From Membranihabitans marinus (GTDB taxonomy: Bacteria > Bacteroidota > Bacteroidia > Chitinophagales > Saprospiraceae): DNA of 55,558 nucleotides. Of this stretch, positions 20,101 through 26,764 are shown piece after piece. A program made the translations under genes and the position numbers. A model generated the notes under the pieces. That model worked only from the letters and a program-made list of their open reading frames with translations, was not told the origin of the DNA and searched no databases. The first letter of the stretch is position 1, and each line of letters begins with the position of its first letter. The stretch spans positions 1 through 55,558 of the forward strand of contig NZ_JAJQYA010000035.1 of assembly GCF_021729155.1 (NCBI RefSeq), in the 5' to 3' direction.

Positions 20101-22922
20101 ACAAAACTGCCATTGAGGCATATAAAAAAGATCCCTTTAACCCCCATGCTATAGCCCGACTTCGAATGAGTGCTTACCAGAAGTGTATCGTGATGAAATA
20201 CATCGACAATTTACTCGATTGGGGAGATCAATTATTTACTCGAGACACCATGGAATCAATCAATGAAGCCTCCCTGCTCTATATGATAGCAAAGGAAATC
20301 CTCGGTGATCGACCCATCGAAATCGGAGATTGTGGAGAGGGAAAAATATCACCAAAAAACTATGCCAATATCCAACCTCTACTCGATAAAGGTTCGGAGT
20401 TTTTAGCTGAATTGGAAACCTATACCATAGTGCGTACTCCAAGTAAACCAGTCTTTAGAGGATCGAAAATTTTAAAAGCAAAATCAGAAATTATAGCGGC
20501 ATCCAACAAGGCGCTATCCAGGTATTCTACTTCCAAGTCTACAGCCATGAAATCAATGACCTATGATGTTACGATGAAGGAATTCCAAGAATTGAAAGGT
20601 CTGCGCAAAGAATTACTACCTTCAGTAACGGCCAGAGCTATAGATGATAGGTTTACAGGAGCATTCTCAAAAGGAGTAAACAGAACGGTAGGCTGGAAAA
20701 AAGATTCAATTTATGTGAGAAACCGGTATAAAATTCCATCTTTTGGGATAAGCATTATTCGTCAAGTATCTCCAGTGTTTTGTGTACCGGGCAATACCGA
20801 TTTGTTGGATTATTACAATCGAGTAGATGATAGAATGTATAAGATTCGCAATTGTATGAATATTCTCGGACAGAGAAGACAATTGGCTCTATTTGCACCG
20901 GTGATTGATCCTAGATTATTGGTCCGAGCTGCAGCAGCAGGGCTTTCATTAGATGATGTACTCAATGCCACGTCGGGCAATCTCCCCCCCTATCGCTTTG
21001 CTTATATTTTGGAAAGAGCCAAGGCATTTACTTCTGTAGTTCAAAGCTTTGGAGCTTCCTTGCTCAATGCTATGGAGAAAAGAGATGGCGATGAATTGTC
21101 ATTAATACGAATGACCCAGCAGCAAAACCTTCTCGAAATGACTACGAGAAGCCGAGAATTGGAAATCAAGAGCGCCGAAGAGGGGATAAAAGTATTGAAT
21201 GACAGAATAGAGTCTTTAGATTATCAGATTGGATACTACGAAGGTTTAATCGCGGAAAATAGAAGTGGGTGGGAAATTGCACAATCCGTTGGACGACATA
21301 CTTCATCCATTATCTCTGGCGTAGCACTTCCACTTTGGAGTTTAACTGGTGTATTTGGTTTAATCCCTCAAGTTGGCTCTCCTTTTGCCATGAAATATGG
21401 AGGGGTAGAGTTAAAAGGTGGATCTGAGGGATTTGCCAAAGCCGTGGATACTGGTGCCGCAGTTAGTGAAGCTTTGGCAGCATCATCTGGTCTGGAAGCA
21501 GGATTTGATCGCAGGTCTACCGGTTGGTCACACCAGAAAAAAACTTTGGAATTCGAAAAGAAACAGACTGAGAAAAACCTAATTGCTGCTGAGATTAGAA
21601 GAGACATACTGATTGAAGGCCTCATGAGCCATCAAAAAAATGTAGAACACAACCAAGAAGTAATCGATTATTATGGTACAAAATTCTCCAACCTGGGCTT
21701 ATACACTTGGTTGTCTTCCACCATGCAGAGATTATACAAGGAATCCTATAACAATGCATTGGCCATTGCCCGGTTAGCGGAACAAGCCTTTAGATATGAG
21801 CGCGACGCCAACACCTTTTTTATTACTGATTCTTATTTTGATGGGACTAGAGGTGGCTTATTGGCAGGTGAGCAATTGTTAATGGCTTTACAAAATATGG
21901 AACGCAGTTATTTGGAAACAAATTATCGTAAAAATGAAATTGACCAAGCCTTTTCATTAACACAAATTGATCCTGGGGCACTTTTAACCCTTAAACAAAT
22001 TGGGACTTGTAATTTCAGTATCCCCGAAATATATTTCGATATGTTTTATCCCGGTCAATACCGACGTAAAATACAGTCGGTACGCTTGACCATACCCTGT
22101 GTTACCGGACCATTCACCAATGTAGGCGCAACCTTGTCCATGACATCTAGCCAAATCAGAATGGAAGCAAAATTGGGTAATGCCGAATTAAAAGATGTAC
22201 CAAAGTCTCGAACTACGGTAATCGCTACCAGTACAGCGCAAAATGATGCCGGTGTTTTTCAACTCAACTTTAGAGATGATAGATACATGCCTTTTGAAGG
22301 AGGCGGAGCCGTTAGTTCTTGGAAACTTGACCTACCCAAATCATTTAAACAATTTGATTATCAAACCATCAACGATATCATTATACATATAAGCTATACG
22401 GCTGACTATGATGAATTGTTCCGAGACAAGGTGGAGGAGCAAAACGATGCAGTTGAAGGTACCTTGGTCAATATTCTAAAAAATAATCCAATGTCTCGCA
22501 GTATTAGTTTGAGACAGGAATTTTCAACTGATTTTCATCGATTGACTGAACTAGTAATCAATACTGATATTCTGATAAAAATCCAGAATAAACACTTTCC
22601 ACTGTTTCTTAATGGAAAGCCCTTGAGTATTACCAAAGCTAGTTTGATTCTTGTTAATCCGACAGGACAAACCGTCAATGGATTTAGAATAAGCATCAAT
22701 GGTGTTGAGCAAAATGGCTTTATAAAAGATGCGGCCTTTGGCAATCTTTATGCCAAAGACTTAGGCAATTTATTCAATGCTGGCATTATAAAAGATCATA
22801 CGATAAGGGTAATTGCCTCAGGGGATTTGGCCGTTAATAATCCCCCACCGGGCCCCATTCCAGCGTTGGATACGGAGAAGTTATTGGATGTAGTATTGTA
22901 TATAGAGTATAAATTGGCTTAA
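14112..22922 (+). CDS. TcA subunit of insecticidal-type toxin complex (pore/translocation channel)
   Basis: The 2936-residue protein is somewhat longer than the roughly 2500 residues usual for TcA. The N-terminal 450 residues are helical. The VRP1/TcA signature lies at about 500-520 (CDCQHCQSIYSPAAYFVDL). A neuraminidase-like/ABC toxin region follows (about 1515-1570, with NVQIPVRKVAPITYNGRLH), then the pore-forming section: long coiled coils (about 2335-2390 and 2470-2540) flanking a hydrophobic, glycine-containing hairpin (about 2391-2460). The C-terminal TcB-binding domain has DGTRGGLLAGEQLLMALQNM, LKQIGTCNFSIPE and the PGQYRRKIQSV motif. In characterised complexes TcA pentamers bind target cells and inject the effector. 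It lacks a signal peptide. It lies 33 bases after the helical protein and is likely co-transcribed with the BC gene. No terminator follows; REP hairpins do. Confidence 0.92.
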   Translation: MNKQELLQLEKLSNLKPVDIEKQNTALFRKLNDTASLKLKTKIEEKLKDAHPEIIAGLKRVDFSATNLGKLDVKSVLSKNLLSGRLTAEKKKELESVVSKIPDLGNIDNVLLPDVPVFINPLFHKDIQKAKLHRLNITAGISDAKLDKVYSKNINLNNLEEEKLDSLVQDKTITKKEAEKLALASSLHNILDGSFELSEEVHKNIKLSSLSDLAKITKAEWKKWIESSKTVLADGISSDDYADFLNKKIETLFPEISLTYHSSLIKTPEVQESIKTIKPLIDKNNNLFGLDSFDQLDTTGLSISEVKKVKIEYEKLHRMVKTNPGLQIDEILNDKNIKIDDKAKVIKDRTDLIDKFIKQNENINFLSLEYKHDSDDLRLLNLNGFTATEKTMVLNYIKAQQRVYSFTQDVEDSQKIMEAGYHSSYHVTSVTLNEFITSTKLDKTKATLYFENAHMAIIRTTGMMGSILDILTGSFDWTRVGNTGPTIEDYLREIPGYQDLFGQLAFCDCQHCQSIYSPAAYFVDLMQFVERYVIDKHFTGVKSNHVLNLKTRRPDLWTLELTCENTTTLIPYLTVINEILESYIAQKKGYAGDLNDRASVENFVYKQEIALEKPGPWKNNLHSFQQPFHLPLVSVQTYLGHFEKSREDIANLLKQNQLNISRAKFNLSDKDFHLITTTDISPAFIQRVYGLNFTVVGGKIKPFNAQNLLKSTGSDRKELGLLLKTLFITNNGSDNIVIQSEKKSPESIQNDIERIKNLTYSSLDRLHRFVRLRSVTNLTIGELDLLIGMVRNIGIANDINPDAVETLGQWIRLKEKLNIGVEELASIVHLLPEISIKEDIRPFMDRLFNHEDVIVTEGLYPKAAVRLIHPALAIDQSTVNAEFSASRLSSAFNRSDDEILTLINQLAQPLGIVSLNSVTESERGFLLTKENLSLLFRHHAIAESVNLPLTDFFRFILLSPEFPNGYLENFNQITKFLELHTWWKTSTYSLDDLHLILKTGNVVDSSRYISSDEVSKEIIQTISEGNQMLFADTVFSFLDDITEDQSKEIISQNINVIELSPDGTNYWLKKEFNPNSAINLPVGISLAEIDLRKVLISYHSQHLIPFHLSGKLNLTENAIVKLAEAISYDLNNDALTLELQNNTDPSVALKSLIDELVPISILLKDKKYNDEAIVYIADNLPSLGIGDIKSLNLQNIRSLHSYSSFIKTTDDGSNNVADLSTVINGYSAVNQYQNVDQKLLAQQLEIEENTLLGIHPLAVGFTHAIPALNFYRNISTVCQYIGIGGSTLTKIISTDYDILTEANLEILAAFRSKYKDEEERKEKLEKYQDSLLGKKRASLTNYLIHSGFPQFENTNDLYHYFLIDTEMEGCSRTSRLVAATMSLQLYIHRILLNLEQDGQEPGTVGRIYVQPDDIPSDEWVWRKNYRVWEANRKVFLYPENYIEPDLRDNKTPLFKELESELLQKEINADNVLDAYAKYMRGFDEVAHLKIAGSFHEKDEESATDVLHLFGVTADEPPMYYYRTVENLYYSEKRDDRGLVWEPWQKINVQIPVRKVAPITYNGRLHVFWTRITSLANTVFDNNRSIFTGYSHKVSIEFTTLKLDGTWTPPQKLNLKECYPYEGNGVIQDPLADRYEIDDFTGSLHDALRSFPFFDFSSVNDAIREMKKPRYALSTHYEPVDEYTLQGFLWDQVYPYVDSSGRLIITGAGYQMRAAIDFYNLNIQNNGIQISSFTNDPVQETWHFVKDKVAKRIEKSGNSLYRASAPSIQLFDNYAYGALITNTSKSNTLLKRLWSTSTLDYSFDHISQNKLATVASGSLIQTINGGFSDAIIDVNGDLLLLQGGPVDGNGFILKRLGTTLSETLTRTLFTSGVDTALNIATQKALKELNAPINLPPGSGVENKVITQKIDWKGGYGIYYREIFFQIPFLLANHLNSQGKYADAQKWYHYIFNPGANEIITFPAGATPAQKKKMELDRNWQYLEFREIDAQTLREQLNDKTAIEAYKKDPFNPHAIARLRMSAYQKCIVMKYIDNLLDWGDQLFTRDTMESINEASLLYMIAKEILGDRPIEIGDCGEGKISPKNYANIQPLLDKGSEFLAELETYTIVRTPSKPVFRGSKILKAKSEIIAASNKALSRYSTSKSTAMKSMTYDVTMKEFQELKGLRKELLPSVTARAIDDRFTGAFSKGVNRTVGWKKDSIYVRNRYKIPSFGISIIRQVSPVFCVPGNTDLLDYYNRVDDRMYKIRNCMNILGQRRQLALFAPVIDPRLLVRAAAAGLSLDDVLNATSGNLPPYRFAYILERAKAFTSVVQSFGASLLNAMEKRDGDELSLIRMTQQQNLLEMTTRSRELEIKSAEEGIKVLNDRIESLDYQIGYYEGLIAENRSGWEIAQSVGRHTSSIISGVALPLWSLTGVFGLIPQVGSPFAMKYGGVELKGGSEGFAKAVDTGAAVSEALAASSGLEAGFDRRSTGWSHQKKTLEFEKKQTEKNLIAAEIRRDILIEGLMSHQKNVEHNQEVIDYYGTKFSNLGLYTWLSSTMQRLYKESYNNALAIARLAEQAFRYERDANTFFITDSYFDGTRGGLLAGEQLLMALQNMERSYLETNYRKNEIDQAFSLTQIDPGALLTLKQIGTCNFSIPEIYFDMFYPGQYRRKIQSVRLTIPCVTGPFTNVGATLSMTSSQIRMEAKLGNAELKDVPKSRTTVIATSTAQNDAGVFQLNFRDDRYMPFEGGGAVSSWKLDLPKSFKQFDYQTINDIIIHISYTADYDELFRDKVEEQNDAVEGTLVNILKNNPMSRSISLRQEFSTDFHRLTELVINTDILIKIQNKHFPLFLNGKPLSITKASLILVNPTGQTVNGFRISINGVEQNGFIKDAAFGNLYAKDLGNLFNAGIIKDHTIRVIASGDLAVNNPPPGPIPALDTEKLLDVVLYIEYKLA

Positions 22923-22949
22923 GTTGTAAAGCGGTTGGGGTAAACCTAA

Positions 22950-22979
22950 TTAGGGCAAACACCTAGGTTTGTCCTAATG
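22950..22979. repeat. REP hairpin R1 downstream of TcA
   Basis: Twelve-base arms ATTAGGGCAAAC and GTTTGTCCTAAT (one G-T pair) flank the loop ACCTAG. The same element recurs at 23392 and, as coding sequence, at 23669 within the RAYT gene. It bounds the tandem duplication of the transposase 3' half. It could also act as a transcription-ending hairpin after TcA. Confidence 0.7.
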
Positions 22980-23391
22980 GTATGGGCAAGATTATTAATC
23001 GTTGATAGGGTTTATATTATCTGCATCCCATTTCATTGGATTAGATCTGATGTAATTCACAATGTTATTATACGATCTTTCATTGCGGATTATATGTTCC
23101 CAATAATTGCGCTGCCATAATTTTCCATCAAATGGTTGCCAACCTTTTGATTTATACGAATTACATTTTATAATGACGGAAAAGATTTCGAGAATATTTG
23201 AAGTTTGACGAGGCTAAAAACACAGGCATAGCCGTAGCTACGGCGAGTATTTTAAACGAAGTAAAACTTCAAATAAATCGAAAGATTACCGTTAATTATA
23301 AATGTAATTCGTATTAACCCCGCGGATATATTCATTCGTTGTCATGGTTTTAAACCATTGTACGATTTGCGGCAGGGACGTACCTGTGTTT
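22980..23391 (-). pseudogene. Truncated tandem copy of the RAYT transposase 3' half, split by a MITE
   Basis: Outside an inserted element at 23155-23313, this segment repeats the 3' portion of the neighbouring RAYT gene (23434-23668) almost base for base, including the region encoding the C-terminal NPMKWDADNINPIND. It has no 5' end: similarity starts and stops at REP hairpins R1 and R2. The simplest history is unequal recombination between a REP copy inside the gene and one downstream, duplicating what lay between, followed by MITE insertion. It cannot encode a functional transposase. Confidence 0.8.
23152..23316. mobile_element. 159-bp MITE with terminal inverted repeats and TTA target duplication
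   Basis: Comparison with the intact second copy gives the insertion exactly. Uninterrupted DNA reads GATTTAACCCC; here GAT-TTA is followed by the element (23155-23313) and then TTA-ACCCC. The ends are inverted repeats: TACGAATTACATTTTATAA on the left, and its near complement TTATAAATGTAATTCGTA on the right, both continuing to CCGT/ACGG. Internally it is also nearly palindromic (TTTGAAGTTT / AAACTTCAAA around GCCGTAGCTACGGC), so the whole element could fold into one long hairpin. It has no coding capacity. The mobilising transposase family is not evident from a 3-bp duplication. Confidence 0.85.
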
Positions 23392-23413
23392 GGGCAAACA
23401 CCTAGGTTTGCCT
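23392..23413. repeat. REP hairpin R2
   Basis: GGGCAAAC-ACCTAG-GTTTGCC copy at the junction between the truncated RAYT duplicate and the intact gene's downstream flank. It is nearly identical to R1 over its whole length and continues into the same TTAATGGTATGGGC flank, as expected of a duplication boundary. Confidence 0.65.
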
Positions 23414-23433
23414 TAATGGTATGGGCAAGATTA

Positions 23434-23964
23434 TTAATCGTTGATAGGGTTTATATTATCTGCATCCCATTTCATTGGATTAGATCTGATGTAATTCACA
23501 ATGTTATTATACGATCTTTCATTGCGGATTATATGTTCCCAATAATTGCGCTGCCATAATTTTCCATCAAATGGTTGCCAACCTTTTGATTTAACCCCGC
23601 GGATATATTCATTCGTTGTCATGGTTTTAAACCATTGTACGATTTGCGGCAGGGGCGTACCTGTGCTTGGGCAAACACGTAGGTTTGCCCCTACGATGCA
23701 ATGAAAATGGTTAGGCATAATTATCATTTCACCACATTTGACATGGGTATATTTATTTTCTAATTCAAAATACCATTTTTCGACCATCCTACCTGCATCA
23801 TTTAATATCATTTTACCGTATAATATTTCACCCAAGAGGCATATTCTGTTTTTAATGCATATCGTTATAAAATACGAACCCGGTTGAGAATAATCATATC
23901 CTTTTAATCGGATAGATCTTCGGTGATGGATATTTGGATTGTATTTTTTCATACTTCTATTCAT
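23434..23964 (-). CDS. REP-associated tyrosine transposase (RAYT, IS200/IS605-like Y1 HUH enzyme)
   Basis: The 176-residue protein shows the RAYT plan: RRSIRLKGYDYSQPGSYFIT near the start, the metal-binding HUH motif in MPNHFHCIV (about 83-91), and a C-terminal helix with the likely catalytic tyrosine in NIVNYIRSNPMKW. These single-strand DNA transposases recognise REP hairpins and are thought to spread them. Residues about 92-101 (GANLRVCPST) are encoded by a REP hairpin (23669-23690) lying in frame inside the gene, a recurrent feature of this family. M1 or M5 could start translation. The reading frame is otherwise complete. It may mobilise the hairpin repeats elsewhere in the window, but that is inference. 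Confidence 0.88.
   Translation of the reverse strand: MNRSMKKYNPNIHHRRSIRLKGYDYSQPGSYFITICIKNRICLLGEILYGKMILNDAGRMVEKWYFELENKYTHVKCGEMIIMPNHFHCIVGANLRVCPSTGTPLPQIVQWFKTMTTNEYIRGVKSKGWQPFDGKLWQRNYWEHIIRNERSYNNIVNYIRSNPMKWDADNINPIND
23669..23690 (-). repeat. REP hairpin R3 embedded in frame in the RAYT coding region
   Basis: Arms GGGCAAAC and GTTTGCCC flank a CACGTAG-type centre; the element encodes part of GANLRVCPST without breaking the frame. It marks one end of the homology used in the tandem duplication. Confidence 0.7.
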
Positions 23965-24464
23965 TTACTCTTCAGCTCAAAATAATATGGATAGAAAAGA
24001 TTAAAAATCACCTATATGATTTCGATTCTATAAAGGATATTTCAACGTTAATCCTTTCATATCTATCTTAATAAGATCATAAGAAGAACAGGCAAATAAT
24101 TCGACATTTCAAAATATTCAATCTTATTTATTATTCGTAAAGATAGTGAATCCTTCAGCGTTATAACCATTACGCAAGTACAATTTATGAGGTATAATGC
24201 TTGTAATCAACTTCCACCGAGACAAAACATTATAGACTATCGTCGTATATTTATTAATGAGAATCCACACGAAATACCAAAAAACCATAATTCGATTTGT
24301 TTGTATCGTCTAAATTGAAGCTCTATCGACAAAATAATATTACCCAAGCGAAAAATGCATCGATAGATACAAAATCTAAAAAATTAAGTCATGCTATATT
24401 GAAAAATTTGTACTTTACTAAACGCAACTTGCGTTATACAAAATCGTCGGTACAAACAGATAAA
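23965..24464. other. Intergenic region, nothing recognised
   Basis: About 500 AT-rich bases separate the divergent RAYT gene and the GNAT-nitrilase gene. A frame-compatible upstream extension of the latter (from a TTG at 24297) would add 56 basic, poorly structured residues, which I judge to be non-coding or untranslated leader. Confidence 0.5.
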
Positions 24465-25994
24465 ATGATAGAAAGTATAGAAAATATTGAATTGCAATTT
24501 TTGACCATCAATGACTATCAAGAATTGAAAGAAGCCATGATAGAGGCCTATTCTAGTATGCCAAATGCCTATTGGAAAGAATCTCATATTGAGTCACTTA
24601 TAGCTAAATTTCCAGAAGGTCAAGTTGTCATTAAAATTAATGATCAATTAGCGGGATGCGCATTATCCATTATCGTGGACTACGACAAATTCGATGACCA
24701 TCATACTTACAACGAAATTACGGGCAATTATACCTTTGATACCCACCATCAAGATGGAGATGTACTTTATGGAATCGATGTATTTATAAAGCCAGAATAC
24801 AGGGGGCTTCGTCTCGGTCGCAGATTATATGATTATAGAAAAGAACTTTGTGAAAAACTCAATCTACGCGGCATAGCCTTCGGTGGAAGAATTCCAAATT
24901 ATCACAAATATGCCGACACCATAAGTCCCTTGGAATATATAGCCAAGGTCAAAAGAAAAGAGATTCACGATCCTGTCTTGAATTTTCAAATTTCCAATGA
25001 CTTTCATCCTTCTAAGGTATTAAAAGGATACTTGGAGGGCGATGAAGCGTCCAATGAATACGCTGTGCTTCTCCAATGGAATAATGTATACTATACCAAA
25101 AAGACAACCAAAGCAACGACTAAGAAAAAAGTAGTCAGACTCGGCTTAATCCAATGGCAGATGAGGTTGTACAAAAATTTGGAAGAATTAATGCAGCAAG
25201 TCGAATATTTTGTGGATGCCGTTTCTGCATATCGTTCGGATTTTGCTTTATTTCCCGAATTCTTTAATGCGCCGTTAATGGCGGATAACAATCATTTGCC
25301 CGAATCGGAAGCCATTCGAAGACTGGCCCAACACACCCCAGAAATAGTACAACGGTTTTCGGAGCTAGCAATCTCTTACAATATAAATATCTTGACGGGA
25401 AGCATGCCGGAGGTCAAAGATGACTTATTGTACAATGCTGGCTACCTATGCAAACGAGATGGTAGTACGGAAAGATATGAAAAGCTTCACGTTACTCCAG
25501 ACGAAGCCAAGATATGGGGAATGCAAGGTGGCCATGAATTGAGAACCTATGATACGGATTGTGGAAAGGTGGGAGTATTAATTTGTTACGATTCAGAATT
25601 CCCAGAATTGAGCAGGCTATTGGCCGACGAAGGCATGGACATACTCTTTATCCCCTTTTTGACAGATACACAAAATGGGTATTCTCGAGTGCGTCATTGT
25701 GCTCAAGCTCGAGCCATTGAGAATGAATGTTACGTCGCTATTGCGGGAAGTGTGGGCAACCTTCCCAAAGTCAATAACATGGATATTCAATTTGCTCAAT
25801 CCATGGTGTTTACACCTTGTGATTTTTCATTTCCAGCCAACGGCATCAAGGCGGAGGCCACCACCAATACGGAGATGATATTAATCGCCGACGTAGATAT
25901 TGATTTATTGCGGGAATTAAATGAATTTGGTAGTGTGCGAAACCTGAGGGATCGACGAACCGACCTCTTTGAATTAAAGAAAAAGAAGAAATAA
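24465..25994 (+). CDS. Bifunctional GNAT N-acetyltransferase / carbon-nitrogen hydrolase (nitrilase superfamily)
   Basis: I start this 509-residue protein at the ATG at 24465, which matches the usual family N-terminus. Residues about 8-200 form a GNAT domain: VDYDKFDDHHTYNEITGNY, then the acetyl-CoA loop in RGLRLGRRLYD. Residues about 225-500 form a nitrilase-type hydrolase whose Glu-Lys-Cys triad can be read: E265 in LFPEF, K340 in YEKLHVTP and C374 in LICYDSEFPE. This fusion is widespread and conserved in bacteria. The hydrolase half should cleave a C-N bond of an amide and the acetyltransferase half should modify an amine; the physiological substrate is not established. Cytoplasmic, no signal peptide. 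The C-terminus ends in a lysine run. Monocistronic as far as seen. Confidence 0.9.
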   Translation: MIESIENIELQFLTINDYQELKEAMIEAYSSMPNAYWKESHIESLIAKFPEGQVVIKINDQLAGCALSIIVDYDKFDDHHTYNEITGNYTFDTHHQDGDVLYGIDVFIKPEYRGLRLGRRLYDYRKELCEKLNLRGIAFGGRIPNYHKYADTISPLEYIAKVKRKEIHDPVLNFQISNDFHPSKVLKGYLEGDEASNEYAVLLQWNNVYYTKKTTKATTKKKVVRLGLIQWQMRLYKNLEELMQQVEYFVDAVSAYRSDFALFPEFFNAPLMADNNHLPESEAIRRLAQHTPEIVQRFSELAISYNINILTGSMPEVKDDLLYNAGYLCKRDGSTERYEKLHVTPDEAKIWGMQGGHELRTYDTDCGKVGVLICYDSEFPELSRLLADEGMDILFIPFLTDTQNGYSRVRHCAQARAIENECYVAIAGSVGNLPKVNNMDIQFAQSMVFTPCDFSFPANGIKAEATTNTEMILIADVDIDLLRELNEFGSVRNLRDRRTDLFELKKKKK

Positions 25995-26262
25995 TCTTAA
26001 TTTGAATAAAATTCCTAAGATTGAAAATTTCTTTGATCGTATACTAATAGTTTCACCCCTTAACCACAAGTCATATAAGTTTCTTTATGAATAAATAATA
26101 TTGAACACTCATAAGATGGGAGATATTTCAGCAAATTCCTAAGGAAATTCAAGAATGAGCTTTGTGAAAGACTCATCAAAAAGATGCAGCTTCGAATCTA
26201 AATGATCTCAAAAATCCTCTGGGGAATAGGTTATAAGAAATACATTTTATCATGACGGATGA

Positions 26263-26443
26263 CTGAACATGACTGAATGAAGCTCACGACCGAATGTAGT
26301 TCGAAGAACCGTAGACCTTAAATAGGTCTAGGATGAGGGAGCCAGACCACAGTGTCGTGGGTGTGAACGAGCAAAATACGAAGTATCCAATGTCCTAAAT
26401 GGACATTGGGCGAGAGAAGTCGCAGCCACTGTGCTGCGACGAG
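26263..26443 (+). repeat. Tripartite hairpin repeat, copies B1 and B2 in tandem
   Basis: B1: hairpin 1 GTTC/GAAC (loop GAA, 26299-26309), hairpin 2 TAGACCT/AGGTCTA (loop TAAAT, 26312-26330), linker GGATGAGGGAGCC, decayed hairpin 3 near 26346-26358 around loop CACAGT. B2: hairpin 1 ATAC/GTAT (loop GAA, 26376-26386), hairpin 2 CCAATGTCC/GGACATTGG (loop TAAAT, 26387-26409), hairpin 3 GTCGCAGC/GCTGCGAC (loop CACTGT, 26419-26440). Stems differ between the two adjacent copies; loops do not. Confidence 0.8.
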
Positions 26444-26500
26444 AATTCATTTATATTGATAAGTATTAAATTTCATTTTACAATATAATATAATAGCATT

Positions 26501-26750
26501 GAAGGAACCGAAACCACCGTGTTTCGGGTGGATGACTGAACGAAATGCACGACTGAATAAAGTTGCTCAAAGAGCAACCAGATGAACTAAATGTTCATCT
26601 GATGAAGGAGCCACGACCACAGCGTCGTGGATGGGTTGGCTCGTAAATCGACCTTTGGTGAAGATGACCGAGCAAAGTTGCTCCTTAGAGCAACCAAATG
26701 TCCTTAATGGACATTTGGCGAGGGAACCGAGACCACTGGGCTCGGGTGGG
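26501..26750 (+). repeat. Tripartite hairpin repeat, copies C0 (partial), C1 and C2
   Basis: C0 keeps only hairpin 3: CCGAAAC/GTTTCGG, loop CACCGT, 26508-26527. C1: GTTGCTC/GAGCAAC (26562-26578), CAGATGAAC/GTTCATCTG with loop TAAAT (26579-26601), CCACGAC/GTCGTGG with loop CACAGC (26611-26630). C2: GTTGCTC/GAGCAAC with loop CTTA (26677-26694), CAAATGTCC/GGACATTTG with loop TTAAT (26695-26717), CCGAG/CTCGG around CACTGG (26727-26745). This is the densest cluster in the window. Confidence 0.8.
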
Positions 26751-26764
26751 AAGGAAGCCACTGG

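Noticed and set aside
23344-23559. 71-codon plus-strand frame
   Set aside because: It lies antisense to the RAYT gene and its duplicate and consists of REP sequence.
5485-24000. Tc locus considered as a prophage or contractile injection system
   Set aside because: No tail sheath, baseplate, tube, integrase or attachment site is present; TcA provides its own injection channel.
24297-24464. N-terminal extension of the GNAT-nitrilase protein from a TTG
   Set aside because: The extra 56 residues are basic and unlike the family, whose members start near the ATG at 24465.
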